From Diploscapter coronatus (Eukaryota > Nematoda > Chromadorea > Rhabditida > Rhabditidae): a stretch of DNA of 64,000 nt. The position numbers and the translations under genes were made by a program. Shown in pieces: positions 45,554 through 57,469 of the stretch. The stretch is from NCBI GenBank assembly GCA_964036155.1, contig OZ038423.1, forward strand, positions 48,251,249-48,315,248. The letters run 5' to 3'. Below the pieces are notes generated by a model. The model had not been told where the DNA came from and did no database searches. It worked only from the letters and a program-made list of their open reading frames with translations. Every line of letters begins with the position of its first letter. Position 1 is the first letter of the stretch.

Positions 45554-48500
45554 TCATTTTTCATTCGAATTGACCTGCCTTACAGTGATGTTGACCCTGT
45601 TGTTTTTCAGGTATGATTTGTGAAACTCATCGATATTTTCGGGCAGATCTAATTGGACCGTGTTTGCGAGCACTTTCGGGACCGCGTGGTAGACCCATCT
45701 TTGCTCTCCGGACATTACGAGGAGATCGCCGTTCCTCAGGAAAATTGGGACTGGCGGATCGCTCAGATCAGTCCCGCCGGTTAGGTACACTGCGGGTTGG
45801 CCTGAATTTTTTTATTCAAAACTTTGATCGCTTTGAATTATCCCGTTTTCAAACACGTCGATGCCTGGCTTTCAAAATCGTATGATATCTTCTTCAATAC
45901 TGTAATAGCTCTATATCGCTAGGCTAGAGAGTATTCGGTATAGAGTGAGGAAAAGACTCCCTTAAGGGGGCACATTAACGCAATCATACGATGCCGCACG
46001 CATAGCGCCTTGGTAGAGCTTCTGACCGTTACCAACTGGGCTTGGATTCAAGTTCAGTTTACAATGCTTGGAAACAACTTACAAGGTCAAAATGATCTTG
46101 TAAGTTGAACTTGGTCCAAGTCCTGAAATGGGTAACGGCTCGAGTATTCTGCTTTCCCGTGTTTCTCCCAAAAATACAGGTTCTCGCACTTTGCAAAAAT
46201 AATGTTTGGAATAAGAGAAAAAGAAATCATACAGTTTTGGAAGCCAGGTACAGATTTGATTGAGAAACGGGGTAAAGAAGTAATTTAAATCCTCATAACA
46301 TATAAATTGTAACAGTTTTTCCAAGAGTAATATTAAGAAAGAAAAACTAATAATTATGTTTTATCGAAAGATACATCTGAAAAAGATTAGTCTTGGGACT
46401 CATATTTCAGATTTGAAACTGGAAATTTTTATAATCTCTCCAACAGACCTAACACAGGGCTTAAGCTAAATCGTTCGAACGTACTCTCCTCTATGCCAAA
46501 ATTTCTTGTCAAAGTCTTATTGTGTACGCCTCTATGTATCAACTTTCTATAGAACAATTTTGATTTGCGTACTCCCTCCCCTATAGTTTTTCATTATGGC
46601 TAAAAGTCTACTCTCTAATTTCAAAATACGTTTCACCAAATTTGAAACATTCGATGTAACTAGTATTTTTGTAATTCGTTCGTCCTTCCTACAATAAATG
46701 AATGAAGCCTCACCAATCGTGAGGGACACTAGTGGGGCAGTGGCTCTCTCCGACTCGTCAATGTGTGCGGACAGGGTGGATTTTGGCGGGTAGAAATTGA
46801 CGATCGCTGCATCACCGATCACTTCAGACAGGGACAGGAGACGACAGGCTAACTGAAAAGTGTTGGACGATTATTTTGTAGGTTTAAAAATTTTGATGAA
46901 GGAAGTTTTTTAAAAATTACTCACCGCCGAAATCTCAGCTAATTCTTTCGGAAATTGTCTTCCTATTTCAGGATAGATTTTCTTGGTCCAATCGTAGTCG
47001 ATCCCTAATGTCACCCATCTAAGCGATTTTCCTGCGGATTTTAGAACCTCCCTAAAAACCTATTTAAAAATAAGTTTATCATTCGGAAAATTAGAAGTAT
47101 GTTCATTTAAATGGAAGATATGTAATTCAATGTTTTCGTATTTTCATCTTTCAAAAAAAATTACGAGCTGACAAACTAGAAATTTCTCACTTTTCCGGCG
47201 CTGTCCCGTGTGCGGTCATGTTATTGACGTTAGGCGGATTCGCGTACTCTTCAATCCGCTGCATCCATAGCGCGGTGCCATTGACGCTGAATTTTTGGCT
47301 TGTTTGCAAAAAATTTTTTAAATCAATTCTTTCGAAAAAGAAAAAAATCTCACGTTATCACATCGGGAATAATATAGAGCCCTTCGCGATCTTTCAAAGT
47401 ACAAATACGCCAATCCTTCAGTGGTTTGATGCCTGAAATTTGAATTTAAAGAAAAATTCTGGAAAGTATCCAAATGAGGTAAGCATTTTGATGACGGGTG
47501 AAATAGCAAAAAAAATGAAGGATCAAATTACCTAGAAATTCCAAGGTGTCCTTGTCAGGCTCGTATTTTCTAATGACGTTTTCAGACAGAAGTTCGGATT
47601 TTAAGTCGGAAGAAGTGGAAGGAAATATCCGGGTGTCTGAAAAATTGTAGGTATTAGAAAACTTCTAGCTTTAACAAAATTTAATCAAAGTAATGCATCT
47701 TTTTCCCTCGAAATATCATCAAAGCTCAAAAAATTCTTTCTAGAAACTAACTGCATTTAATAAATTAACTTTCCAAATATGCTTCAAAATTTTTCTAGTT
47801 AAGTAGTGAAGTCTTAAACCATATTCATTGCCGTGATGTCTGATATTATTAAAAACATTAATTCGGGAAAATTCCTCACCAATAACAGTACTCAAATCAG
47901 GAGGTGGGCTGAGCCGCTTGAATTGTTTGAACATTTTCATGAACGCCGTCTGGCTTTTCACGTTAGACTCCGAACCGTAATGATCGCTCGAAGTCTGGAA
48001 TTTAAAAATTCTTCAAAACTTTTTAGAAAATAAAAAATATTCTTAATAAGTTTCAAGTTTTGAATGGTAAAGTTATCCACTGATTGCTTCATTCGATGTG
48101 CGCATTAACGACGACTAGCTGCGTACGCGATTCTTGCCGCTCGGTTTCTGAGCTTCCGATATTCTTTTTCGATTCTGGCTTCAAAATCATGTTCAGCGTA
48201 GCCGAGTCCTTTCGACAATATCGCCCGGTTTGGAAATTTCGTCAGTTTTAGCAATTTTTGAAATGAGTCATCTCATACAAAGCCGAATTAAAAATTCCAA
48301 GGATATTGTCGAAAACCTGGCATTTCCATAGTTAGAAAATTTTCGGTATTTTCAGAAATCGAGCGACATTCAAAATCAGTGCTATTTCGTTTTCTCTGCC
48401 CCGTACATTTTTACGGGTAGACGGGCAATGACGGTTCATATCACTCTTGACGCAGTATGTATCATTTTCGACAACAATTTCCTAATCCTATTCAATTAGA

Positions 48501-48668
48501 TTTGCGAAAGTAGGAGACTTTCCGTAAGTTTCAAACTTTATCATTCCAAATTTATATTTTTCAATTTTGATACCCAAGCCAATGAAGAAAATAAAATTTT
48601 ATGTTTTGACAAAAAACATCCCAACAACATACCGTTTGACTGTCTTGGTCTCCTTCACTTTTGTCCAT
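45554..48668 (-). CDS. ALKBH1: ALKBH1-type 2-oxoglutarate dioxygenase
   Basis: Exons 48668-48633, 47994-47880, 47636-47532, 47432-47354, 47286-47191, 47051-46925, 46852-46714, 45801-45554; 945 nt, 314 aa, all phases closed. Family hallmarks run in order: AFMKMFKQFKR near residue 33, LRWVTLGIDYDW, the iron ligands H216-x-D218 (SAHIDES) and H271 (YHAVPKV), and the 2-oxoglutarate arginines in RVNITVR (R301, R307). All catalytic residues are present. ALKBH1 proteins demethylate nucleic acids, including tRNA m1A, and act in nucleus and mitochondria. Exon 1 is the uncertain part: MDKSEGDQDSQT has a strong donor (ACG/GTATGT) but overlaps the last coding exon of the upstream gene in another frame; alternative first exons near 48.1-48.2 kb also give phase 0. 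The final intron (912 nt) holds a family A element and a tRNA-like inverted repeat. Confidence 0.9.
45998..46150. repeat. tRNA-like inverted repeat in the ALKBH1 intron
   Basis: TAGCGCCTTGGTAGAGC (46003-46019) resembles a tRNA D-arm/A box and GGATTCAAG (46044-46052) a B box. A partial inverted copy follows the axis (ACTTGGACCAAGTTCAA on the minus strand). The centre is a perfect hairpin, CAACTTACAAG (46075-46085) with CTTGTAAGTTG (46097-46107). No acceptor stem closes, so this is not a tRNA gene; a tRNA-derived SINE remnant is possible. Confidence 0.4.
46444..46612 (+). repeat. Inverted-repeat element, family A (copy 3)
   Basis: Starts CAGACCTAACACAGGG, ends near TAAAAGTCTAC, and shares CTATGTATCAACTTTCTATA with copy 2 exactly. 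It lies inside the last ALKBH1 intron. Confidence 0.75.
48105..48329 (-). CDS. Possible 59-aa basic helical protein nested in the ALKBH1 first intron
   Basis: Exons 48329-48317 and 48271-48105 (TAA 48105-48107), split by a 45-nt intron, encode MEMP followed by a frame open for 55 codons. The stretch KGLGYAEHDFEARIEKEYRK and the Arg/Ala-rich end have coding-like codon use and the local base composition is less AT-rich. The acceptor (TTTGTATGAG) is weak and no upstream acceptor was found for trans-splicing. No family recognised. It may be a separate small gene, an alternative exon, or chance. Confidence 0.35.
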
Positions 48669-49449
48669 TTGCTGCGTTTCCAATTGGCACTGTGGCGCGC
48701 TGTGCTGCGAGACGCTCTTCGTGAATCGTTTTGTATCTGGAAAAAATCGATAAATCAACAGTCTAGGTTCCGCCCATTTTTTGATAAAGTCAAATGAGAA
48801 AAAGAAAAACACAAATTAAAAGAAGAAAATCTTAAATCTTACTTCTTGAGTAGGGCGATTTTGCCTGCCTCAAGTTCTCGCTCGTATTCCTGGAATTTTT
48901 AGAGTTGCTATTTTGTTTAAATTTAATGATTGATTGGAGAGAACGTCGATAGTCAAAAATTACGCTATTCGTCCCGTTTCTCTTCTACTCGACTCGTTAT
49001 TTCACTACAATTTGATTTCTAATTTGCAGAACGAATATAGACTTTCCCTCCAATTGACAATACATCGATTCTTTAAATTTCTATTCCTACTATCAAAATT
49101 CGAATAAAAATTTTGGTTATGAATATTTTGAAACAAATCTATTTATTTTTAGGAACTTCTGAACATACAACAAAATCGACATTATAAATCATATTCCGCT
49201 CCTCAATTTTTGAAACAAATTTTAAAAAAAACTGACTTGCATAGGCTTCCAATAGTACGAGACGACATTGGCGCCCACGATAATGCCCGCAACCAGGAAA
49301 AACGACTTCTTAATTGCCAAGTCGAAGCTGAAAATAAATTAAATAAAAAATACAATATATTTTTAAAAAATAAATTTAAATTTAATGAACAAAAAATAGT
49401 TTTAAAAGAACCTGATTCGGTACGGCCACCAAGTCGGATTCGCGGACAT
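48655..49449 (-). CDS. 85-aa one-pass membrane protein
   Basis: Exons 49449-49412, 49327-49237, 48889-48843 and 48736-48655 (TGA 48655-48657), 258 nt, phases closed. The N-terminus is MSANPTWWPYR; a hydrophobic segment, SFFLVAGIIVGANVVSYYW (residues 21-39), is a single membrane span, followed by a charged amphipathic tail (EYERELEAGK). Small proteins of this shape are typical of mitochondrial inner-membrane complexes, but no subunit was recognised. A TTTTAATTCAG acceptor lies about 30 nt before the ATG. Exon 3 could end at an in-frame TAA (48839-48841) if its excellent donor GAA/GTAAGA were ignored, giving 59 aa. The last exon overlaps the proposed ALKBH1 start, suggesting one polycistronic unit. 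Confidence 0.7.
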
Positions 49450-51144
49450 ACAAACGAACAGATCCGGATCGTTTTTGGCTTACTGAATTAAAAAAATAAT
49501 AATAAAAATTAAAAGACAAGGACGAAATATAGGGAAGGTGCAGTTAAACGCAGCGCATTTGGTTTAATTATAAACGAAGATAGAATGGAGGGTTCTCTTC
49601 GTTGTTTTATTATTATTTTTGCTTCTTTACGAGTTTTTTTCTCTAATATTTATTCATGTTTACTATGAAAACAAAACGTGTGGACAATATATACGGATAA
49701 CACTTCTAAACAATTTCTATATGTCAAAATTTGCATAAAATCTTGTAAACAAGCATCGTATGTTTCGTAGAATTAGAACTAAGGTACGATGTTTATTTAT
49801 ATTAATTCGAGGAAAAATTGTTGAAAATGTAATAATGGTTAAGAATATGTCGATTTAAACTTGAAATAATAACTTCACTAATGTATAATATTTCACGGAT
49901 GCATTCCCCAAAATATTCCATTGAAATGATGGTGAAAATTGAGATATTTTAGCAATAAATTTGTGAGACCAAATTTAAACTTGAGATCCAAAAATATGTT
50001 AACGAAATAAGATGTGACTTAAATTATCTAACCTTCATATGAAAATAATTTAAACTCAGATGATCCATAGTTAATAAATTACCGGAACTGTGATAATTTT
50101 ATCACAAGAATTGTGAATTGATTTTGAGAATTAATATAAATTAGGATATCGATGAAATACTCGAATCGATACGATATTGATAACGGTTTTGTCTGAAATT
50201 TGAAGGTAGATATGCTAGGCATGTGTTAGAAAAGAAAAAAAAACAATAAATACAAAAATCACGATTATAAAGAAATAGTTATGACATTCTTAATAGAAAA
50301 GCATGAAGCAAATTTTTTAAATCATAAATGGCATTACCCAAATTTCTGACTAGGTATTGCTATTTATAAATTATCAAAATGGTCGTCAAATAGCAATGAA
50401 AGTTTGAATCTTGAAACTTGAAGTGGTAAAATGCGAATAACTTATTCGAAGTTTCGAACTAACCTAACTTATGAACTCTAAGAAAGTTACACGGACTTAA
50501 TGATTATTGTGATTAGGAGTGAAAAATGCATCATCATATAACAAATTTAGAAACATAAAAATTTCAACACATAAAATGAGATAATAATTCAATAATGACT
50601 AGGGACCGCAAACCCCGCCCACTGTAACTGACGTATTGTAACAAAAAGTGGTTTTGAATCATTTCAAGGTTTATGGTAATTTTTTACAACTTTCTTGTGT
50701 CTAACTCGATGATTATCGACAAAGATGCTGAAATCAAGAATTAAAAATTAGAATAGCGCACGAAATCGGCAAATTTTCGTCTTTGTCTTTGGCTTTGTTT
50801 TTAAAACTTTAGTCTTTGACCAGCCCTGCGTCCATATTCATTTTTCAAAGGCCCTTTGTTCGTTTTATCATACGGTTTCATATTAATTTTGCCGTTCTAT
50901 TAATTAAAATTTTTTTTCTTCGCCAATCACTTAGTTATAGCGCTGTGCTCGTTTTGACACCGCATTTACCCCCCTAGCGTGCATTCCCCAACACCGTTTG
51001 TGGTCCCTAATAATGACCTGCAAATATAATCAATGCATAACTTATGAACATGTAAAATTGCAATATTTCACATCCCTGTGGAAAATAAGCTCATGTTCAT
51101 AGCTACGAATGGTTAAGATAATTAAGATACAAGTTAAGTTTTGT
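49450..51144. other. Gene-free stretch with hAT-type element
   Basis: 1.7 kb of AT-rich sequence: the 5' flank of the small membrane-protein gene and the 3' flank of the cystine-knot gene. Apart from the element at 50600-51009, I see nothing defined. Confidence 0.6.
50600..51009. mobile_element. Non-autonomous hAT-type transposon (410 bp)
   Basis: Ends are TAGGGACCGCAAAC and GTTTGTGGTCCCTA, 14-bp terminal inverted repeats with one mismatch. The flanks carry a perfect 8-bp duplication, ATAATGAC, at 50592-50599 and 51010-51017. An 8-bp duplication is the signature of hAT-superfamily insertion. No transposase frame is present, so mobility would need a source element elsewhere. Confidence 0.85.
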
Positions 51145-52244
51145 TTATTTCCTTCCAGAGAAAAGTTTTCCATGGCGTCTTTTTATTTTGCATTGGCATG
51201 AAGTCGGAATCTGAAAATTGCTATATTTAGAATTTAATTTTTAGTAAGAAATTGAGTCATCTAGATCTGATTTCTAGACAAAATAATCGGCTTGAATTGG
51301 ATTTTTCGCGAAAATCCCTTTATTTGATAGAGCTTATTTGAAATGATGATATTTTTGGTCATGCATGACTCGAAAGATAGACAAATTTCACAGAAAATTC
51401 ATTTTAACCTAAGAAATATGAAATTAAAAAAAAAAAAATCCTTACCCTGACTCTTCCAAACTGAAACGGTCCTGTAGAGCCTAACAGACGTATACCGGCT
51501 GGTCTAACGTCGTATACAGTGACACATTCAGAGGTCAGCCTTAAAACCGAGACGATAAGTTACAGCTCCTTATTATTTTCAAGTTTGTTATTACTATTTT
51601 GATGGTACAGCAATTTAGCGATAAAACAACTCATCAAGGATTTCACATGTCTCCTTTTTATATTCTGGCGAGATATATTTGAAGAGGAAAGGTAAAAAAC
51701 CTATCTTTATCAACAACTGCACAAGACGGCCTGTGGTTTGCTTCACATTCTGCCAATTTCACGACTAAACTGTGTTCATCGTCTTGTTGAATTTCGACTC
51801 GGCTACCATTATTCACTGAAAATCATCATTTCTTATGCACATTTATGTAAATTATGATTTGGGCAAAGAGTAAACAGCAAGAATCACTAATATTAAATGA
51901 ATGTAGTTATGGGAGTTTTTATAACTTACAATGTCCGAATTTAGGCATGTGTTCTTCATACACGATCATAGAGCAAACAGCGAAATCTAACGGCTTTCCT
52001 TTGGTCGGTTGAATGTTTTCAGGAACGGGCTAAAATATTAAGAATTAAATTAAAGTTAGTTATGCTAAGTACCCCATTCCTATGCGCAAAATCGATATTG
52101 GCTTCTTGAAAATCGATATTGGGATGCAAGTGAACGACTGAAATTGGATTTTTGATAGAATGTAGAAAATTTGGACTTACAAAGGCCCTGGCACCAGCCG
52201 CTAAGCATGAAAATGATGGTCAGCATCAACAGCGTCAACATCAT
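51145..52244 (-). CDS. Secreted six-cysteine protein with neurotrophin-like cystine-knot spacing
   Basis: Six exons: 52244-52181, 52137-52073, 52029-51930, 51815-51701, 51539-51446, 51210-51145; 504 nt, 167 aa, all phases closed. The start follows GATTACAG, a likely spliced-leader site. Residues 1-20 form a signal peptide (MMLTLLMLTIIFML). Cysteines of the mature part are C62, C100, C108, C120, C151 and C153. The spacing C-x11-C between the third and fourth and C-x-C at the end equals that of nerve growth factor; the fourth-to-fifth gap is 30 against 27, and the end RVRIPTSCQC parallels the RFIRIDTACVC-type strand of neurotrophins. Spätzle and IL-17 proteins share this fold and are alternatives. 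There is no furin site or long prodomain. A role as an extracellular ligand is an inference. Confidence 0.75.
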
Positions 52245-53049
52245 ACTGTAATCGTCTTAGACGTCTTATGCTGAAATATGCTATTTAAATCATGATTTGT
52301 TCGGGAAGGAAATATAATGTCGCGATTTTTATGATTAACCCAGCGATAAGACGAAATGCGTTTGTTTAATATTTCAAATAACTTATCAATACACAATTGA
52401 ATGAAAGGGATATGATGAAAGATGTTTTAAAATGAAGCATATTTTTGAGAATTAAACGGACCAATATCAAGAGTCTTGAAGTCAGTACTTCTTCCATTAG
52501 TTGACAAAATCATAAGTCAGATTTTCCCGAATTTCTGACTGAAGAGATATTTTGTGAAAATATATGTGCATGCATGTAATCTGACATTAGTCTGAAGCGA
52601 CACCGAAACTCTTTGGGCTTATAATTTTGATCTGAAGATATTGAAAGGATGAAAAATTGCAGACCCTTATAAACCGAGGCGATAATCTGCTAGAAAGCAA
52701 TCTGAATCAGTGGCTTAAAATATTCGAATGATGTGAATTAATCATTTTTAAGCGGACTTAAACTTGAGATTGTATTTATAAGATATGCATTTGAACTGAA
52801 CAGATAATATAGTGAGGCATACATTTGATATATGAATTTTCTGAGTATGTCAAGTGTTATATAGCACACAGAATTGTATCCTCGATAACTTAAGAGTTGC
52901 CGAGGAATTGGAAAGATGTAAAATGATGCATGCCTCGTGTGGGTGAAAGTTTTGTAGCGTTTAGAAATTATATCGAGAAAATGTCGATGGAAATCTTGAA
53001 TTTTCCAAAAACTATATTTAAAACATCATAAATTCGTGCACGTGGTGTA

Positions 53050-53135
53050 GGTAGGGATGTATGCGGTCCGTGAAAGTTGGAGTCCGGATGTTAATTAATG
53101 TCCGGGTCCGTACACCCATGGGTGTAGGGGTTAAT
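53050..53135. repeat. Family I palindromic element (copy 1)
   Basis: GGGATGTATGCGGTCCGTG and GGTCCGTACACCC flank an inner palindrome TCCGGATGTTAATTAATGTC. Related sequence at 60574-60645 (GTACGCGGTACGT...TTCGTACATCC). Confidence 0.6.
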
Positions 53136-55441
53136 TATATTTTAGAGAAAAGTATTAATTTTAATATGAAGTCTAAAACGATTAAACATTAGACAGTTTT
53201 TTTGCTGAGTTGGCTCAGATATATTATAATTTTGCTCATTCGCAAAAGATTATGGTATGTTTTCGCACCAAAGCATAGAATTTTATAGAACATATCATTG
53301 TGTATCTAATAATGCCATCTCAAATCAAATTATTTAAGGTTTTTGAAATATTTCGATAACTACGACTAATACTAATGCAAAAACAAATTTAGATTAGACT
53401 CGTAAATTTAAACCTATCATTATAAAAGAAATTAGATGCGATTAAACTAAATTTTAAGACCACGCGTCGATCTAATGTTCTAAGATAGTTACATTTTGCT
53501 AATTATATAGTGTTTGCAATAGAAACATTCCTAGTATCATATATTTAGCGCTAATTACTGTCATAGTTAGCTAAGAGCCTTTAACTGCGTTAATGAATTC
53601 CTTATAATGTAAGCCGCATTCGAAAGAACATTCCGAAGGATTTAGCCACGTGAAAAGCGATTTCAGCGAAATCAGAATGTCGACGTCGGGATTTAATAAA
53701 TAAGCGTATCACAAATTATGTTAAACAATCGATATTAACATAATAAAATGGTCAGAAATTATTGCTACGTGAGGTTAAATGAATACTAGAGACTTGATAA
53801 TATTTATAAGAAAGAAAAGTTTTAATGTAACAGTCAATATCAGCCTTAATGAACTCTAGCTATACTCAGTAGTCATAAGCTATTTAGCAGTAATTATCTT
53901 GATAATTTTCACGTATGCCAAAAACGTCCCAATAAGGTTTAGTCATATTTATTAAATTTTTTAGCATATAATCTGTCTATTTCGAGTTTCCAAGGAACTA
54001 TAATGAATCAGAAATAATATTTTTTAAATTTCAAAATATAAATAAAGTCTAAAAAGATATAGCAAATGTAGCGTTTATCTTGCAATAATTCGCGCATTTT
54101 TCGCTGCAATGAAACTAATGCGTAATGCTCAATAAAATTGCAGATTTGAAAGGTCAACCCAGCATGGGGTCTTGTAGAGGAATTGACTCATAATTCGTTT
54201 CATTTTTCCTATAAAAGTTTCTGAAGACTTAGCTCCGCCCACTTTTATGGACTGAGTAGTAAAATGAAGAATAGCGAAAAACTAACTTCAATATAAAAGT
54301 TGATCAAATTGTTAGTACTTTGCTGTAAAAAATGAATAATTCGTTATTAAATCCTATCTTTCTTCGGGGACAAATATCATCATTTTAGATAGATCAAATC
54401 CAAAACAAAGGTTGATCAAACCCACTCAAAAGAAAAGCTTTACCCTACAAATTTTGATCATCTTCAAAAAGGATATTATTTTGAGCTGAAATTTTGTAGT
54501 CGAAAGTTAAGAGCCGGTTTATCCAAAAACTAAAGACTAGCGAAAAAATCGAGATTTCAAAAATAAGCTAGATTTCATAGAGTCTACGAAATCTGAGTTG
54601 CTTCAAAGATTAGCTTACGAAAAATCGCAAAAGTTTGTTTATATGACTTGGCACAAAATTTTTTGACAAAAAATGAGCTTATTTTTGAAAACGCTACAGA
54701 GGCTATTTACCGAGTTTTCAAAGGACTCTCCTACATCATAAATTTATGGAAAAGATTTGATTTTCAAAATATGTTCCGAATAACTCAATTCATTTATGTT
54801 CGCTAAAACTATATAAAATTTCACGCCATATATTATAAAATTAAGTTTATTATAAATTCTAGGAAATTTCCCTAATAAAATTGCTCAAGTATCAATTTTT
54901 TAAATCAAATTTTTCAAACAAGGAACGATTATTTGAAAATTAAATTTCAACAAAAAAATCCGGATATGCTTTTTGAATACTGCAGTTTTTGCAGGTTAGA
55001 AGATACTGTAAGTCATATAAAATATTGCTCCTAATTAATTATTCCAGAAAGAAACCCTCGCAATAAAAATGACTGAGTTTCTAGGATCTAAGAAAACGGC
55101 TCGTTATACAAGTCTTCTTATTAAATTATAGCCCTGAAGATATATCATATGGTTAAAGTCCACATGTTTTAGTATATGATACACTTAATTTCTGAGATAT
55201 TCTATCGAATAACTTAAACTCTGGCCATATGTTAAATTATTTTAAAAGCTAGAGACTCAGAGTGTTAACAATTAAGTTACAGAATAGTCATTCAGGCTGA
55301 AACTCGATCGTACGAACTTTAGCAAATTAAAGAGGCGCGAACTAGGAAGTTATGCATGAATTAACAGCGAATGAAAAATAAGAATTATTGCTTCTAAGAA
55401 AAACTCAGATATGGCGTAGGCGCTGGAAAAATGCATGAAAG

Positions 55442-55642
55442 TTGGAAATGAATGAATGGAGATCAAAGTGTTTAAGTTCGCGAAAAATTATAACCTGGAA
55501 AACGGAGTTCCTATTAATGGGTCACTTACTTCATAAGACTCGTAAAGTTATTCAAAAAAGCAAATTAATGTATAGAGAACGAGTGTTTTTGTTGGAAAAT
55601 GAATATGAAAGGGACGAATTGAAGGAATATTTGAGCAAATAA
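55442..55642 (+). other. Orphan 66-codon open frame
   Basis: Starts with ATG and ends SKLMYRERVFLLENEYERDE plus a short Lys-rich tail, with a helical, charged composition. No homologue, splice partner or promoter feature is recognised. It could be a small gene or chance. Confidence 0.2.
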
Positions 55643-57103
55643 AAAGTAGTGACATAATATAGCCGACTCAAACTATTCCATACAACATAACTTTTTTAGT
55701 TCTTGCAATAAAGTTATCTAAAATTACTCGTGAATCCATGTGAATTGAGGAAACTTGTCAAGTGCCGCTACATTTTTCGCGCACGAAATCATTGCGTCAT
55801 GAATATGAAAACAGTTATTCAAAATTAAGCAAGAGTGATACTCCCATATTTCTATATATCCAAAATAATTCAGGCCTCGATATTTTAATGGATGAATAAA
55901 TGATATATCGGGACAAAGACAAAGTCAGCATGAGCGTTATTCCCAAACCTAATCAACCAAAAATATTCGCTCTCATGCCAAAATCATGCCGGGAAATTTT
56001 CATTTAGGATTTTTAATACGCAAATTAAACATTTAGCACATATTAAAGTTTTCCGAGGATCATGGTCATTACTAGCTAAGATAATTCAATTAATGGGGCA
56101 AAGCTCAATTGTAAAATAACTACATTCCATTAGTTAATCCGAATGACCGTTAGAAATGTGCAGCGTGTAATATCCGTAATGACGTTAGCAAGTGGCATAA
56201 CTTCCTAGTAAGTGTCGTAAATATATGCATATTTTATGGATAAAAACTTATCTCATTATGAAATCCTAATTATTAAATACACGTTTATAAGGTTTTTAAG
56301 TCTTTGGTTAATTTCCTTTTTAAGTGCGTATCATCACACAAAACCCGTGGCTTCCTAATATAAAAAGGTAGCTGTAACTAATTGTAAGAAAAACTTGGTA
56401 TTATCATTTTATTCTAAGGACGATGGTAATGGTATGCGATTAGTGTTGTTCAATTTTATTTTATTTACAGCATTCTAATCAGCCATTTTCAAGTTTGACT
56501 CAAATTCATGTCTAAGAAATAATGACTTTTATATGGGCATGGTATCAGCATTCTTATAAGCGCATTAAATTTTCATAAAACAATGATCAGAATGTAGAGA
56601 ACACAGGAACTGACCTGCGACTGACGTGTTCTCGACCATAAAATTCCGGTTAAATTACTGGAAAACAACTCAGATCTAGATGAAACACGATAAAATTCGC
56701 ATAAATTCTGAAATTGAGCTGTCCAACCGAAGGGGTCTAATGAAAATATGAAAACACACATACATCGAGAGCCTCGGAGTGGGTTGAATTCAGGGCTACA
56801 ACCCAGGGCAATGGCAGTGGAATTAGACCAGACTTAGTCACTCAGGGTCGTGAAAATTTATGGACCTGAATGGATGTTTCGTATGCGCGGGCGAAGTTAA
56901 AAGAGGACCAAAAATTCATTGTCAATTTTGGATAACAAAGACAAGAATATATCATGCATTCTTTGAGAAAATGAAGCATCAATGCTAAAGGCTTGGCACA
57001 GAAAAGTTTTGTTTCGGAAAAACGGCCCAAATAGTGCATTCGGATTCTCCGTATCCGAATATCAAGGTTCCATCCTGTTTCCCTCATTTTTGTAGCTAAA
57101 ATT

Positions 57104-57301
57104 ATGAAAAACCTAAAAACAGGAAATTTCGCAAAAGTGCTCTTCGCGGTCCGAAAGCTATACCAATTGATAGAACTCGATGAACTGATCACGAGGATGC
57201 AAAAATATTCTGAAAAATACCAAATGGCCATAATTGGGTCCTATAAGCTGCAGAGTTTCATCGATCTTCAGTTTCAAATCGAAATAGACCTCGTAAAATG
57301 A
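57104..57301 (+). other. Orphan 65-codon open frame, possibly an exon remnant
   Basis: The frame (ATG to TGA) has coding-like codon choice and a helical composition (KVLFAVRKLYQLIELDELIT), and stays open upstream for about 25 more codons. The opposite strand is open over 129 codons. It has no partner exons and lies 170 bp before a transposon-like element. It may be the last exon of an unrecognised gene or a relic. Confidence 0.25.
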
Positions 57302-57469
57302 AAAAGGCGCACTCAGATTTTTGAAACGTTAAGCCCATGGACTCTAGCTTGATGTCAGTTCAAACCGTTTCCCAAAAAGTGGAATCCAAAGGCTCCTTTC
57401 AATGATTTTGTGAGGAGCATCAAAGAAATTCGCGAAGCGCGACGCAGCGGTCTTTCCGTCTTCACTCAG

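Noticed and set aside
45991..46060. Possible functional tRNA gene
   Set aside because: Only A- and B-box-like sequences are present; no acceptor or complete T stem pairs, and no plausible anticodon arm.
56842..57231. 129-codon minus-strand frame
   Set aside because: The opposite strand reads as a more protein-like frame over part of it, and neither has partner exons.
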